Shown piece by piece: positions 1 through 8,836 of a DNA stretch of 24,504 nt. This stretch comes from Bacteroidota bacterium (GTDB lineage: Bacteria > Bacteroidota > Ignavibacteria > Ignavibacteriales > Ignavibacteriaceae). Below the pieces are notes generated by a model, which saw only the letters and a list, made by a program, of their open reading frames with translations, was not told the DNA's origin and made no database searches. A program made the position numbers and the translations under genes. The stretch is from contig JAJYCM010000009.1 in the NCBI GenBank assembly GCA_021778375.1, positions 1 through 24,504 of the forward strand, in the 5' to 3' direction. How positions within the stretch are numbered: the first letter of the stretch is position 1; every line of letters begins with the position of its first letter.

Positions 1-51
1 GGTATTGTACAAAACAAAACAACTAACACTATTCTAACATTTACCTTGATA

Positions 52-72
52 CCCCGTCCGCTTGCGGCGGGG
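52..72. repeat. GC-rich hairpin upstream of alaS
   Basis: CCCCGTCCGC (52-61) pairs with GCGGCGGGG (64-72) with one bulged base and a two-base loop. It stands out in an AT-rich leader and resembles in composition the CCCCGCCA/TGGCGGGG hairpin at 23596-23615. It may be the terminator of a gene left of the window or a dispersed palindromic repeat; there is no clear T-run on either side, so the terminator reading is weak. The rest of 1-149 shows no gene. Confidence 0.5.
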
Positions 73-149
73 AGGTTCATTTTATTTGTATTTATGCTAA
101 CCGCTGTTTTTCTTATCTTTACAATTAAAAATTTAGAGACTAGAAAAAG

Positions 150-2735
150 ATGACCTCAACTGAAATTAGACAACAATTTTTAGACTTTTTTCAAAACAAA
201 CAGCATAAGATCGTTCATTCTTCTCCTGTTGTTCCTTTTGAAGATCCTACTCTTCTTTTTACCAATGCAGGTATGAATCAATTTAAGGATGTTTTCCTGG
301 GAACTGGAACGCGCGAATATAAGCGCGCTGCAGATACTCAAAAATGTATACGTGTAAGCGGAAAGCATAACGATCTTGAAGAGGTCGGACATGACACCTA
401 CCATCACACCTTTTTTGAAATGCTCGGCAACTGGTCTTTTGGCGACTACTATAAACCCGAAGCAATTGAATGGGCGTGGGAATTATTGACAGGAGTTTGG
501 AAGTTACCAAAAGAAAGATTGTGGGCTACGGTTTACAGAAAAGATGACGAAGCATTTGAGTTATGGAAATCAAAAACAGACATCAATCCCAAACACATTT
601 TAAGATTTGATGAGAAAGATAATTTTTGGGAAATGGGTGAAACGGGACCATGCGGTCCTTGTTCTGAAATTCATATAAATCTTAGCAAAGATTTTGATAA
701 CCCTAAATTCGTTAATGCCGGCGTACCGGAGTGTATTGAAATTTGGAATCTCGTTTTTATCCAATATAATCGCGATGAAAATGGAAATCTGCACGAGCTT
801 CCAGCAAAACACGTTGATACCGGAATGGGATTTGAACGTGTATGCGCGGTGATGCAAAAGAAAAACTCAAATTATGATACAGATGTTTTTATGCCGTTGA
901 TAAATGCCGTTTCAAAATTATCCGGAATTAAGTATGAAAATGACGATGATAAAATTCCTATGCGCGTAATTGCCGATCATATTAGAACACTTACCTTTTC
1001 AATAACCGATGGCGCCGTTCCCGGCAATGACGGTCGAGGTTATGTACTTAGGCGAATCCTCCGGCGTGCTGCCCGCTATGGAAGAAAATTAAATTTGAAT
1101 AAGCCTTTTCTCTTTAAGCTCGTTGAGGTCGTTACTTCATCATTGGGAAATGTTTTTCCAGAAATAAAAGAGAAACAAAGCTATGTTGAAAAGGTTATTC
1201 ATGCCGAAGAAGAAAGTTTTAATGCAACTCTCGATCACGGAATCGAATTATTTGAAGAGGTGATTAAAAAGCTCACTGCTTCAAATTCAAAAGTAATACC
1301 CGGTGAAGAAATTTTTAAGTTGTACGATACCTTCGGATTCCCGGTTGATCTTACAAATGTAATGGCAAAGGAAAAAGGGTTTTCTCTTGATGAAAAAGGG
1401 TTCGACAAATTAATGGGTGAGCAAAAACAACGCGCAAGAGAAGCCTCAAAGGATAAGTTTGCTTCGATAAATATTTCAATTAATAATCTTGACTCTTTTG
1501 ATTTACCTCCAAATGAGAAATCGGAATTTATTGGTTACGATAACTTTTCTTCAGAATCAAAAATTATCGGAAGAAAAAAGGAAGACGGGAATGATTTTAT
1601 TATTCTAAACAAAACTCCTTTTTATGTTGAAGCAGGCGGGCAGATAGATGACACCGGAACTATTTTGGTTGAAGCTAATCAGTTTAAAGTAATAGATGTA
1701 ACAAAAGTTGATAATAAAATTATTCATGTAATTGAAAACGAGACTGATAGTCAATTAATACCCGGCACCGAAGTAATTGCCAGTATTGATGAAACACGCC
1801 GTTGGGACATTATGCGCAATCATTCAGCGACTCATTTTCTAGATGCCGCTTTAAGAAAGATTTTAGGTACGCATGTACAGCAAGCCGGCTCTTATGTCGG
1901 TCCGGATAGGCTTCGTTTCGATTTTTCTCACTTCGCAAAATTATCCGAAAGCGAAATAAGAGATATTGAAACTTTAGTTAATGAACAGCTTAGACTAAAT
2001 ATTCCGCTTCAACATCACCGCAATGTACCTTTTGATGAAGCGAAGAAAATGGGCGCCCTTATGTTCTTCGGCGATAAATATGGCGACTTTGTAAACGTTG
2101 TTCAATTCGGTGATTTCAGTTTGGAATTTTGTGGGGGTACACATGTAAAAAATTCATCTGAAATTGGGCTTTTCAAAATTATTAGTGAATCATCCATTTC
2201 AAGCGGCATTAGAAGAATTGAGGCTATTACGGGTGCGGGCGTTGAAAAATATATTCATTCTCAAATAGAACATCTTAGACGGTTTGATGAAAAAGTCTTA
2301 GACCTTCTTGAAGTTAAAAAGAAATTAGAAAAAGAAATTGCAGATTTTAAGCTTCATGATAAACTTGGGCAGCTTAGTAGCATTCTTTCATCCCCGTCTG
2401 AATTAACTGGTATCAAAATTTATAAAGCAATAGTCAGCGCAGAAAATATGGATGAGCTTAAATCTTTCGGAGATGAAATAAGGAGTAAAATAAAATCCGG
2501 CGTTGCTGTTTTATTCTCTGAAATTGAGGACAAGGCAGGCATTGTTTGTGTTGTGTCAGATGATCTGATAAAAGAAAAAAAACTTAGCGCCGGAAAAATT
2601 GTCGGCGAACTTGCAAAGCTTGTAGGCGGCGGCGGTGGTGGACGTCCGCATTTAGCTACTGCCGGCGGCAAGGATAAGGAAAAAATTTCCGAAACTGTTT
2701 TGCAGGTTGAACGGATTGTAAGTAATTTCTTATAA
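150..2735 (+). CDS. alaS: Alanyl-tRNA synthetase
   Basis: Cytosolic enzyme that charges tRNA-Ala with alanine and edits mischarged Ser/Gly. The 861-residue protein has the full family layout. The N-terminal class II catalytic domain opens with a TSTEIRQQFLDFF-type start and contains FTNAGMNQFKD and GNDGRGYVLRRILRRAAR. The editing domain carries the zinc motifs HSATH (from residue 558) and CGGTH (from residue 661). The C-terminal C-Ala domain has a glycine run followed by RPHLATAGG. Length is close to the usual ~875, so the gene is intact. The ATG at 150 matches the usual family N-terminus; the purine-rich stretch before it is a weak ribosome site. hemB follows after 90 nt on the same strand. 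Function is very secure. Confidence 0.98.
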   Translation: MTSTEIRQQFLDFFQNKQHKIVHSSPVVPFEDPTLLFTNAGMNQFKDVFLGTGTREYKRAADTQKCIRVSGKHNDLEEVGHDTYHHTFFEMLGNWSFGDYYKPEAIEWAWELLTGVWKLPKERLWATVYRKDDEAFELWKSKTDINPKHILRFDEKDNFWEMGETGPCGPCSEIHINLSKDFDNPKFVNAGVPECIEIWNLVFIQYNRDENGNLHELPAKHVDTGMGFERVCAVMQKKNSNYDTDVFMPLINAVSKLSGIKYENDDDKIPMRVIADHIRTLTFSITDGAVPGNDGRGYVLRRILRRAARYGRKLNLNKPFLFKLVEVVTSSLGNVFPEIKEKQSYVEKVIHAEEESFNATLDHGIELFEEVIKKLTASNSKVIPGEEIFKLYDTFGFPVDLTNVMAKEKGFSLDEKGFDKLMGEQKQRAREASKDKFASINISINNLDSFDLPPNEKSEFIGYDNFSSESKIIGRKKEDGNDFIILNKTPFYVEAGGQIDDTGTILVEANQFKVIDVTKVDNKIIHVIENETDSQLIPGTEVIASIDETRRWDIMRNHSATHFLDAALRKILGTHVQQAGSYVGPDRLRFDFSHFAKLSESEIRDIETLVNEQLRLNIPLQHHRNVPFDEAKKMGALMFFGDKYGDFVNVVQFGDFSLEFCGGTHVKNSSEIGLFKIISESSISSGIRRIEAITGAGVEKYIHSQIEHLRRFDEKVLDLLEVKKKLEKEIADFKLHDKLGQLSSILSSPSELTGIKIYKAIVSAENMDELKSFGDEIRSKIKSGVAVLFSEIEDKAGIVCVVSDDLIKEKKLSAGKIVGELAKLVGGGGGGRPHLATAGGKDKEKISETVLQVERIVSNFL

Positions 2736-2825
2736 AAAATAATTCTTAAAAATACTTAGCAATACATATCTTATAGGAGTAGGAATTTTTCTATTTGATA
2801 AAATGGCGCTAAGAGAAAGTTTATT

Positions 2826-3812
2826 ATGGCAAATTATCCGACTAAAAGATTAAGACGACTTCGTTATAATCCTCTCGTAAGAGATTTAGTTCGTGAAACC
2901 GAACTATCAAAAAATGATTTAATTTATCCTCTCTTTGTTGTGCCTGGCACAAAAGTTAAAAATCCGGTTAAGTCAATGCCCGGAGTTTTTCAATTTTCAA
3001 TCGATACTTTGGTTGAAGAATGCAAGGAAGTTGTGGCGCTTGGTATCCCCGGAATAATTTTATTCGGTATACCGGAACATAAAGACGAACAAGGCTCCGA
3101 AGCTTATGACCCAAACGGTATAATTCAGCGCGCAATTAGAGCAATTAAAGCAGAGATAAATAATCTACTGGTAATAACCGATGTTTGTTTGTGCGAATAT
3201 ACTTCTCACGGTCACTGTGGCTTGCTTAACGGTGAGGAAATCTTAAATGATGAAACCGTTTCATTACTTGCTAAGGAAGCTGTTTCACATGCAGAAGCAG
3301 GAGCCGATATTATTGCTCCTTCCGACATGATGGACGGAAGAATTGCCGCAATCAGAAAGGCGCTTGATTATAAGGGTTTCACTAAAATTCCGATTATAAG
3401 CTATGCTGCAAAATTTGCTTCCGGCTATTACGGTCCTTTTAGAGAAGCGGCGGATTCTACACCGGCATTTGGAGACAGGCGTTCTCATCAAATGGATAGC
3501 GCTAATGCAAACGAGGCTTTGCGGGAGGTTGAAACTGACATCGAAGAAGGCGCTGATATCGTTATGGTGAAACCAGCAGGTCCTTATCTTGATATTATAC
3601 GTCAGGTAAAAGATAAATTTGGAATGCCGACTTGTGCTTACCAGGTAAGCGGTGAATACGCAATGATAAAGGCTGCAGGCATTAACGGTTGGATTGATGA
3701 AGAAAGAGTGATGATTGAATCTTTGATTGCAATTAAACGCGCAGGCGCTGATATGTTTTTAACTTATTTTGCAAAAGATGCTGCGAGATATTTAGATAAG
3801 ACAAAGAAGTAA
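2826..3812 (+). CDS. hemB: Delta-aminolevulinic acid dehydratase (porphobilinogen synthase)
   Basis: Condenses two 5-aminolevulinate molecules to porphobilinogen, the first common step of tetrapyrrole (heme, cobalamin) synthesis. The 328-residue protein is full length. The two Schiff-base lysines are visible: K196 in YAAKFASGYYGPFR and K249 in MVKPAGPYLD. The metal site DVCLCEYTSHGHCG holds three cysteines (C121, C123, C131), marking the zinc-dependent class rather than the Asp-rich magnesium class. AGAGAAAG upstream of the ATG can act as ribosome site. It lies between alaS and a MmcQ/YjbR-like gene; no other heme genes are in the window. Its product could feed the cobalamin needed by the MetH enzyme nearby, but no direct link is visible. 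Confidence 0.97.
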   Translation: MANYPTKRLRRLRYNPLVRDLVRETELSKNDLIYPLFVVPGTKVKNPVKSMPGVFQFSIDTLVEECKEVVALGIPGIILFGIPEHKDEQGSEAYDPNGIIQRAIRAIKAEINNLLVITDVCLCEYTSHGHCGLLNGEEILNDETVSLLAKEAVSHAEAGADIIAPSDMMDGRIAAIRKALDYKGFTKIPIISYAAKFASGYYGPFREAADSTPAFGDRRSHQMDSANANEALREVETDIEEGADIVMVKPAGPYLDIIRQVKDKFGMPTCAYQVSGEYAMIKAAGINGWIDEERVMIESLIAIKRAGADMFLTYFAKDAARYLDKTKK

Positions 3813-3823
3813 TTTAATTAGTA

Positions 3824-4180
3824 ATGGATTTAGAAACTGTCAGAGAATACTGCTTAAATAAGAAAGGTGTTACTGAAAGCCTCCCGTTTGATGAAGATAC
3901 CCCCGTTTATAAAGTAATGGGGAAAATTTTTCTTATTGCAAATATAAATCCGCCGGTAAGCATAAATATAAAATGCGATCCGGAAAAAGCGGTTGAATTA
4001 CGAGAGCATTATTCGGCTGTTACACCGGGCTATCATATGAATAAAATGCACTGGAATACGATTCTACTTGAAAATACTATTCCAAATAAATTCATTCTGC
4101 AATGGATTGACGATTCATATAATTTGATCGTTGACGGATTAAAAAAAACTGAAAAACAAAAATTGTTTAAACAAAAGTGA
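3824..4180 (+). CDS. MmcQ/YjbR family protein
   Basis: Small cytosolic protein of 118 residues with the MmcQ/YjbR (CyaY-like fold) pattern: N-terminal LETVREYCLNKKGVTESLPF, then the VYKVMGKIFLIA strand segment, SINIKCDPEKAVELRE, and a C-terminal HWNTILLE...WIDDSYNLIVDGL. The family is widely annotated as putative DNA-binding on structural grounds, but no general biochemical role is established. It starts 11 nt after the hemB stop, so it is probably co-transcribed. No intrinsic terminator was seen in the 210 nt that follow. Confidence 0.85.
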   Translation: MDLETVREYCLNKKGVTESLPFDEDTPVYKVMGKIFLIANINPPVSINIKCDPEKAVELREHYSAVTPGYHMNKMHWNTILLENTIPNKFILQWIDDSYNLIVDGLKKTEKQKLFKQK

Positions 4181-4300
4181 TTTCAAACCCGACCTCCCAA
4201 TCAAAGTAAAAAAATTCCAAATAAATTTGCCCCTCATAATTGTATCTAACCTAAATTCAATCTATTAAATGAAATCATGACGGGAATCACAAACCATATG

Positions 4301-4340
4301 TGTTATTGCAACTGTTGTTGCAACATCAGATGTTATTGCA
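4301..4340. promoter_or_regulatory. Operator-like dyad and repeat array before YceI gene
   Basis: TTGCAAC (4306-4312) and GTTGCAA (4317-4323) form a perfect 7-bp dyad with a 4-base spacer. The decamer TGTTRTTGCA occurs three times, starting at 4301, 4313 and 4331. The array lies 50-90 nt upstream of the YceI start at 4391, where a repressor would be expected. TTGCAA-type dyads are typical of MarR-family dimers, and a MarR gene lies in the same group at 5892; that this is its operator is inference. Confidence 0.5.
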
Positions 4341-4390
4341 TATATTTCTCATGTAATTAAATTTTGATAATAATTTTAAGGAGTTAAACA

Positions 4391-4933
4391 ATGGACAATA
4401 TAACAAAAAGCTCGTGGACAGTAGACGCCGCACATACCAAAATTCAGTTTTCAGTGCGACATCTTATCATTTCAGAGGTAGCGGGAAAATTTAATAATTT
4501 CAATTTAGAAATTTCAAATGCAAACGAAGATTTTTCTGAGGCAGATATTAGTGTCTCGATCGACGCAAAAAGCATTGATACCGGCATTGTAGACAGGGAT
4601 AATCATTTAAGAGGCGCAGATTTTTTTGATGTCGAAAAATTTGAAAAGATTACATTCAAAAGTACATCAATAAAAAAAGTTAAGGATGAAAAGTACAAGT
4701 TAACCGGCAACCTAACTATTAAAGATATTACTAAACCAATTGAACTTGAGATTACCTATAACGGTCAAATCGTGGACCCATGGGGATTAAATAGAGCTGG
4801 ATTTAAGGTAGTTGGCACATTAAATCGTTTCGATTATAATTTGCAGTGGAATGCACTTATGGAGACAGGCGGTGCAATTGTAGGAAAAAATATCAATTTA
4901 GTATTTGATGTTGAAGTAACTAAAAATAAATAG
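4391..4933 (+). CDS. YceI-like lipocalin-fold protein
   Basis: YceI-family proteins are lipocalin-like barrels that bind polyisoprenoid or amphiphilic ligands. The 180-residue sequence shows the family signature throughout: SSWTVDAAHTKIQFSVRHLIISEVAGKFNNF at the N-terminus, the DNHLRGADFFDVEKFEKITFKST block, the KLTGNLTIKDITKPIELEI strand pair, DPWGLNRAGFKVVGTLNRFDYNLQWN and the GKNINLVFDVEV end. No signal peptide is present, so this is the cytosolic form. AAGGAG sits 9 nt before the ATG, a strong ribosome site. It is followed on the same strand by pirin and MarR genes, a grouping often seen in Bacteroidota under redox or electrophile control. The upstream dyad array suggests repressor control. 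Confidence 0.92.
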   Translation: MDNITKSSWTVDAAHTKIQFSVRHLIISEVAGKFNNFNLEISNANEDFSEADISVSIDAKSIDTGIVDRDNHLRGADFFDVEKFEKITFKSTSIKKVKDEKYKLTGNLTIKDITKPIELEITYNGQIVDPWGLNRAGFKVVGTLNRFDYNLQWNALMETGGAIVGKNINLVFDVEVTKNK

Positions 4934-4995
4934 CTCAGGTAAAATGGCATATGCATATTTCTCTGAAAGAATGATTGGAAAAACTTTTAAGCATG

Positions 4996-5096
4996 TTACG
5001 CAACCATTGGAGAAATGGAGTAATGGAATAAGCTAATTTTCTCCATTATTCCAACATTCCATTACTCCAAAGAGAAATCCTGCGTAAGGTGAGTTA
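4996..5096. repeat. Short inverted-repeat element between YceI and pirin
   Basis: A 14-bp perfect inverted repeat, TGGAGTAATGGAAT (5016-5029) and ATTCCATTACTCCA (5056-5069), is enclosed by outer arms TTACGCA (4996-5002) and TGCGTAA (5081-5087). The right outer motif extends to TGCGTAAGGTGAGTTA (5081-5096). The same end motif recurs three times at 23533-23772. The nested structure without an ORF suggests a small non-autonomous repeat element. The pirin gene begins 26 nt further on, so the element may carry or disrupt its promoter. Confidence 0.6.
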
Positions 5097-5122
5097 TAAT
5101 TTAATAATCATGAGTACTTGAC

Positions 5123-5833
5123 ATGAAAAAGATAATACAAAAGGCAGACGAAAGGGGAATCGCTGAACATGGTTGGTTGCATAGCAAGTTTAGCTTTAGC
5201 TTTGCTGAATATTATAATCCTAAAAAAATGGGCTTCGGATTATTGCGTGTTTTGAATGATGACATTATTGAACCGGGCGAAGGTTTCGGGAAGCACCCGC
5301 ACAATAACATGGAGATAATTACCATAATGCTTCACGGGGAACTTGAGCACAAAGACAGCTCAGGTTTCGGCTCTGTTATTAAACCTGGAGAAATCCAGGT
5401 AATGTCTGCCGGAACCGGAATTCTACATTCCGAATTTAATCATTCCAAGATAGACCATGTCAATCTTCTTCAACTTTGGATTATTCCCAAAGAAAGAAAT
5501 ATTACACCCCGATATGATCAAAAAGCTTTTCCAATGGAAGAAATTAATAATGAATTGCTAAAAGTAGTATCCGGGACAAAATCAGAGGATACCCTCTATA
5601 TTCACCAGACAGCTGCAATTTCTCTTGGAAAATTAGATGCAGGAAAAAGCTTGCTCTATAATTTTTCATATAAAGGAAACGGTGTATATTTATTTGTGAT
5701 AAAAGGGAAAATTTATCTTGATGGTGATGAGCTAAACGAAAGGGATGCCGCCGGAATATACAATACTGAAAGTTTTGAAATATCAACTTCGGCTGGAAGT
5801 GAGTTCGTATTAATAGAAGTTCCTATGGATTAA
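5123..5833 (+). CDS. Pirin family protein
   Basis: Bicupin protein of 236 residues. The N-terminal cupin keeps all four pirin metal ligands: H58 and H60 in GKHPHNNMEI, and H102 and E104 in GILHSEFNHS. Pirins are iron proteins; some bacterial members show quercetin 2,3-dioxygenase activity while others act in redox-responsive regulation, so the substrate here is unknown. Length matches the family. The ATG at 5123 gives the standard start, though no good ribosome site precedes it; the upstream 100 nt are occupied by a repeat element. It is in line with the YceI gene upstream and the MarR gene downstream. Confidence 0.92.
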   Translation: MKKIIQKADERGIAEHGWLHSKFSFSFAEYYNPKKMGFGLLRVLNDDIIEPGEGFGKHPHNNMEIITIMLHGELEHKDSSGFGSVIKPGEIQVMSAGTGILHSEFNHSKIDHVNLLQLWIIPKERNITPRYDQKAFPMEEINNELLKVVSGTKSEDTLYIHQTAAISLGKLDAGKSLLYNFSYKGNGVYLFVIKGKIYLDGDELNERDAAGIYNTESFEISTSAGSEFVLIEVPMD

Positions 5834-5891
5834 TGATGTGTATCAATTAAATCCACGCAATGTTTCCAAAGAAAAAAACAATATTTTAAAT

Positions 5892-6341
5892 ATGAAACTA
5901 GAAGAAGAAATTTCCCAGAAATCGTTCAAAACAGAGTTTCACAAAGCTACCGTAAATCTAATTTATACTTATAACTGGTTAGTAAATTATCAAATTGACC
6001 TTTTAAAGCCGTATGAAATAACTTTGCAGCAATTTAATATTCTTAGAATATTAAGAGGACAGTATCCAAATCCTACGACAATCAAGCTGCTTAAAGAAAG
6101 AATGCTTGACAAAATGTCCGATGCTTCTAGGATTGTTGAAAAGCTCCGGATTAAAAATTTGATAGATAGAAAAGTTTGTCCCCATGAAAGAAGGAAAGTA
6201 GACGTGATAATCACCCAAAAGGGATTAGAATTGCTGAAAGAAATTGATAACCATGATGATGAAGTAATTTCAAAGATATCCTCGCTTAACGAACATGAAG
6301 TTAAACGACTGAATGAGTTACTTGATAAAATGCGAGGATAA
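5892..6341 (+). CDS. MarR family winged-helix transcriptional regulator
   Basis: 149-residue regulator with a dimerising helix at the N-terminus (HKATVNLIYTYNWLVNYQIDLL), a central winged helix-turn-helix (LQQFNILRILRGQ through ASRIVEKLRIKNLIDRK) and the wing CPHERRKVDVIIT, then C-terminal dimer helices. A single cysteine in the wing start (VCPHERR) could be a redox switch, as in some MarR/OhrR relatives; this is inference. I chose the ATG at 5892 because it gives the usual MKLEEEI-type start; an in-frame GTG at 5838 would add 18 residues of unlikely sequence. It probably controls the YceI/pirin group. Its stop lies 2 nt from the stop of the convergent phosphoesterase gene. Confidence 0.9.
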   Translation: MKLEEEISQKSFKTEFHKATVNLIYTYNWLVNYQIDLLKPYEITLQQFNILRILRGQYPNPTTIKLLKERMLDKMSDASRIVEKLRIKNLIDRKVCPHERRKVDVIITQKGLELLKEIDNHDDEVISKISSLNEHEVKRLNELLDKMRG

Positions 6342-6343
6342 AA

Positions 6344-8806
6344 TTAATCGTTGTCCTTTTCATCTTCTTTGACCCTTACAAAGGCGCTATGAACCGGCGC
6401 AGGCATGGGTGTATCTTTTCCCTTAATTGCCTTCCACAGTATTTCATTAAACTCATCTTCCGGTACTGCGTCCTCTCGAGTAAAATTGAGGTGATCGCAT
6501 CTCTTTGAACCATAAGCTTCGACTGTATTTTTTACATTAATATCTATTTCGGGATTTATAACAGAGTATGTCTTTAAGTCAGGTGTGTCTGTAATGGAAA
6601 ACAAAATTGGCGTAGCCGATAGATCGAACTGAGTCATCGACGGTAAACCCAGGACCAATTCAATTGTTTTCAAAACGCTGGAGGTGGAATACATCGTATG
6701 ATCTACATAATGACGCTTTATATATGGACTGATAACAAGCAGAGTTGAACGGTGAGCATCAACATGATCAGAGCCATCCTGTGCATCATCTTCCAAAATA
6801 AATATGACTGAATTTTTCCAATACTTACTACTTGAAATTTTTTGAACTATCAGTCCAACGGCGTAATCATTTATTGCCACGTAAGCCTGCGGAGTTAAGG
6901 CTCCTCTTTTAGTTCCGTATGTATGATCATTTGGCAATCGCATTAAAGTAAAAGCAGGAAGTGAATCTCCTTTCACGTATTCGTCAAATTCCTTTTCCCA
7001 TTGCTCGTATCGATAAACATCGCTGATGTTCAAATCCCAACCCGGATAAATATGACTAGTATATTCATTCAAATCGGAATCCCTTGCAGCATATATTCCG
7101 TTTTTTCCCTCAACAAACTCACCGTAGTTTCTCATGGTAAGTTTATGATTGATAACATCGTTCCAAATATATCCTGAAGACGGAGCAGCAATCGCAGAGC
7201 CGCCTTCAAAATTATACTGCTGTCCCCGCCCTCCATAATTAACCGGCCAAAGTTTATCCACGTAATCTGTTGCATATGCAGCAGTTGACCAGTTATGCCC
7301 GCTTGCGCTAACTTCTGCGTCATCGTAAAAATTATCATATAGGGTAAAATCTTCAGTTAGCTTATGCTGATTTGGTGTAATATTTCTGGGAAAGAAACAG
7401 AGTGAGCTGTCTCCGTTTCCTTCGGGTAAATCTCCAAATACTTGATCGTAAGTTCTGTTTTCTTTTATAATATAAAAAACATGTCGTATTTTTTTACTCC
7501 TTACCAAATCTTGTTTGTCTGGAATTACGTCCTGGATTCCAACCCAATTTTTTTCTTTTGAAATGTACGGAGTGTTCTCATAAACCTTCTCGCTGTAACC
7601 GGCAAGAATTTTATTGCTTGGAAATTTAATAATTGATACCGTCCCATTAAATAAAACCCCGATGTACTGTTTTACTTTTGATTCCCTTACCCCCGGTTTG
7701 GGTCCTTCTGGATTTGGGAGTGAGCTTAATCCCTTACCATCGGCTACAGCTATTTCATTTGTCTGTGGAATATATTTTATTGCAGTGGGGTACCAACCAG
7801 TGGGAATAAATCCGAGGCTTTTTGATTTCCCCTTTTTGCTAATGTTAAAAAGCGCTACATAATTATTATTTGCATTTGCCACCATCAGAATATTCTGTCC
7901 CTTACCTGTAAAACAAAGTGCATCAGGCGTGCTGCCGAATGGAGCATCGGCGCTCAATGAAGAGTTTAACTTTTCTACTTCCTTTTTTATTCTTAAATCA
8001 ACGACCGAAGTCGAATTATTATTCGCATCAGCTACAAATAAGCGTGAATCATCTTCAGATATGATTATCTGGCAAGGATGATCACCAACCCTGATTTCGC
8101 TTGTTATCTTAAAATTATTAAAACTTATTTCCGCTATTTCAGATTTTCCCCAAACGGATACATAAGCAAATGTTCCGGCGTGATTTGCTTTTACATCATA
8201 ACATTCGCCGTTAAGCTTTATTGTGTGAATTACTTTTTTTGATTTTATATCACATACATAAAGAGACTTTGATTCTTTAGATACTGCAAGAAGATATCTT
8301 TTCCCTTTTACGTAATCTATCCCGGTTACTGAAATATTTTGCTTTGGATACCCTTCGCCAAGCATTATGGAATCATTAAGTGTTAATCTACCTGAATAAA
8401 AATTATAAATGTAAATTAAATTATTATTTCCGCCGGAGACGAAAAGCTTAGTATCCTCACTGTTAAAAGTCAGACCATACCATGTATTACTTAAGATTAT
8501 TCTTTGAACTTCCTTTGCATTTTTTAGGTCAACGACTGATAAAGAATTTTCTCCCATACCGCTGTTGGAAGTAACGGCGTATCTTCCGTTCTTTGTTACA
8601 ACAATATTTAAAGGCAAAGGACCAATACAGACCTGCCTTCCTGCGGGCGTAAGTTTCCAACCGTTATGAAGGAGAGTGTAATTTTTATATCTGCCGGGAA
8701 GGGATTCGTTTTGTGAAAATGAATTTCCTGATAATAACCCTACAATAATTATGACGTACAAAAGCTTTAGCAGATAGCTTTGACAGTATAACCGATTATT
8801 TTTCAT
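6344..8806 (-). CDS. Secreted YncE-like beta-propeller / phosphoesterase fusion
   Basis: 820-residue exported protein. A signal peptide (about residues 1-32, ending NSFSQ) is followed by a YVTN/YncE-type beta-propeller of repeated strand-turn units such as YAVTSNSGMGENSLSVVDL and RLFVADANNNSTSVVDL (to about residue 400). From about 438 comes an alkaline-phosphatase-superfamily phosphoesterase domain with IIKENRTYDQVFGD, SASGHNWSTAAYATDYVDK and EDDAQDGSDHVDAHRS, whose Asp/His residues fit metal ligands. This architecture is usually annotated as a bifunctional YncE/alkaline-phosphatase-family protein; the substrate is not known. It begins 30 nt after the metH stop on the same strand and so is probably co-transcribed with it. 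AGAGATAA precedes the ATG. Confidence 0.9.
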   Translation of the reverse strand: MKNNRLYCQSYLLKLLYVIIIVGLLSGNSFSQNESLPGRYKNYTLLHNGWKLTPAGRQVCIGPLPLNIVVTKNGRYAVTSNSGMGENSLSVVDLKNAKEVQRIILSNTWYGLTFNSEDTKLFVSGGNNNLIYIYNFYSGRLTLNDSIMLGEGYPKQNISVTGIDYVKGKRYLLAVSKESKSLYVCDIKSKKVIHTIKLNGECYDVKANHAGTFAYVSVWGKSEIAEISFNNFKITSEIRVGDHPCQIIISEDDSRLFVADANNNSTSVVDLRIKKEVEKLNSSLSADAPFGSTPDALCFTGKGQNILMVANANNNYVALFNISKKGKSKSLGFIPTGWYPTAIKYIPQTNEIAVADGKGLSSLPNPEGPKPGVRESKVKQYIGVLFNGTVSIIKFPSNKILAGYSEKVYENTPYISKEKNWVGIQDVIPDKQDLVRSKKIRHVFYIIKENRTYDQVFGDLPEGNGDSSLCFFPRNITPNQHKLTEDFTLYDNFYDDAEVSASGHNWSTAAYATDYVDKLWPVNYGGRGQQYNFEGGSAIAAPSSGYIWNDVINHKLTMRNYGEFVEGKNGIYAARDSDLNEYTSHIYPGWDLNISDVYRYEQWEKEFDEYVKGDSLPAFTLMRLPNDHTYGTKRGALTPQAYVAINDYAVGLIVQKISSSKYWKNSVIFILEDDAQDGSDHVDAHRSTLLVISPYIKRHYVDHTMYSTSSVLKTIELVLGLPSMTQFDLSATPILFSITDTPDLKTYSVINPEIDINVKNTVEAYGSKRCDHLNFTREDAVPEDEFNEILWKAIKGKDTPMPAPVHSAFVRVKEDEKDND

Positions 8807-8836
8807 ATTTATCTCTAAATTTTTGTATAGAAAAAG

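Noticed and set aside
2420..2671. Minus-strand ORF with a proline run opposite the alaS C-terminus
   Set aside because: It is the antisense shadow of the glycine-rich C-Ala coding sequence.
4944..4959. Sigma-54 promoter before pirin (TGGCATATGCATATTT)
   Set aside because: The -12 half lacks TTG, and the site is about 165 nt from the gene with a repeat element between.
5838..5891. GTG start for the MarR gene
   Set aside because: It adds 18 residues unlike the family N-terminus and has no ribosome site; the ATG at 5892 gives the expected beginning.
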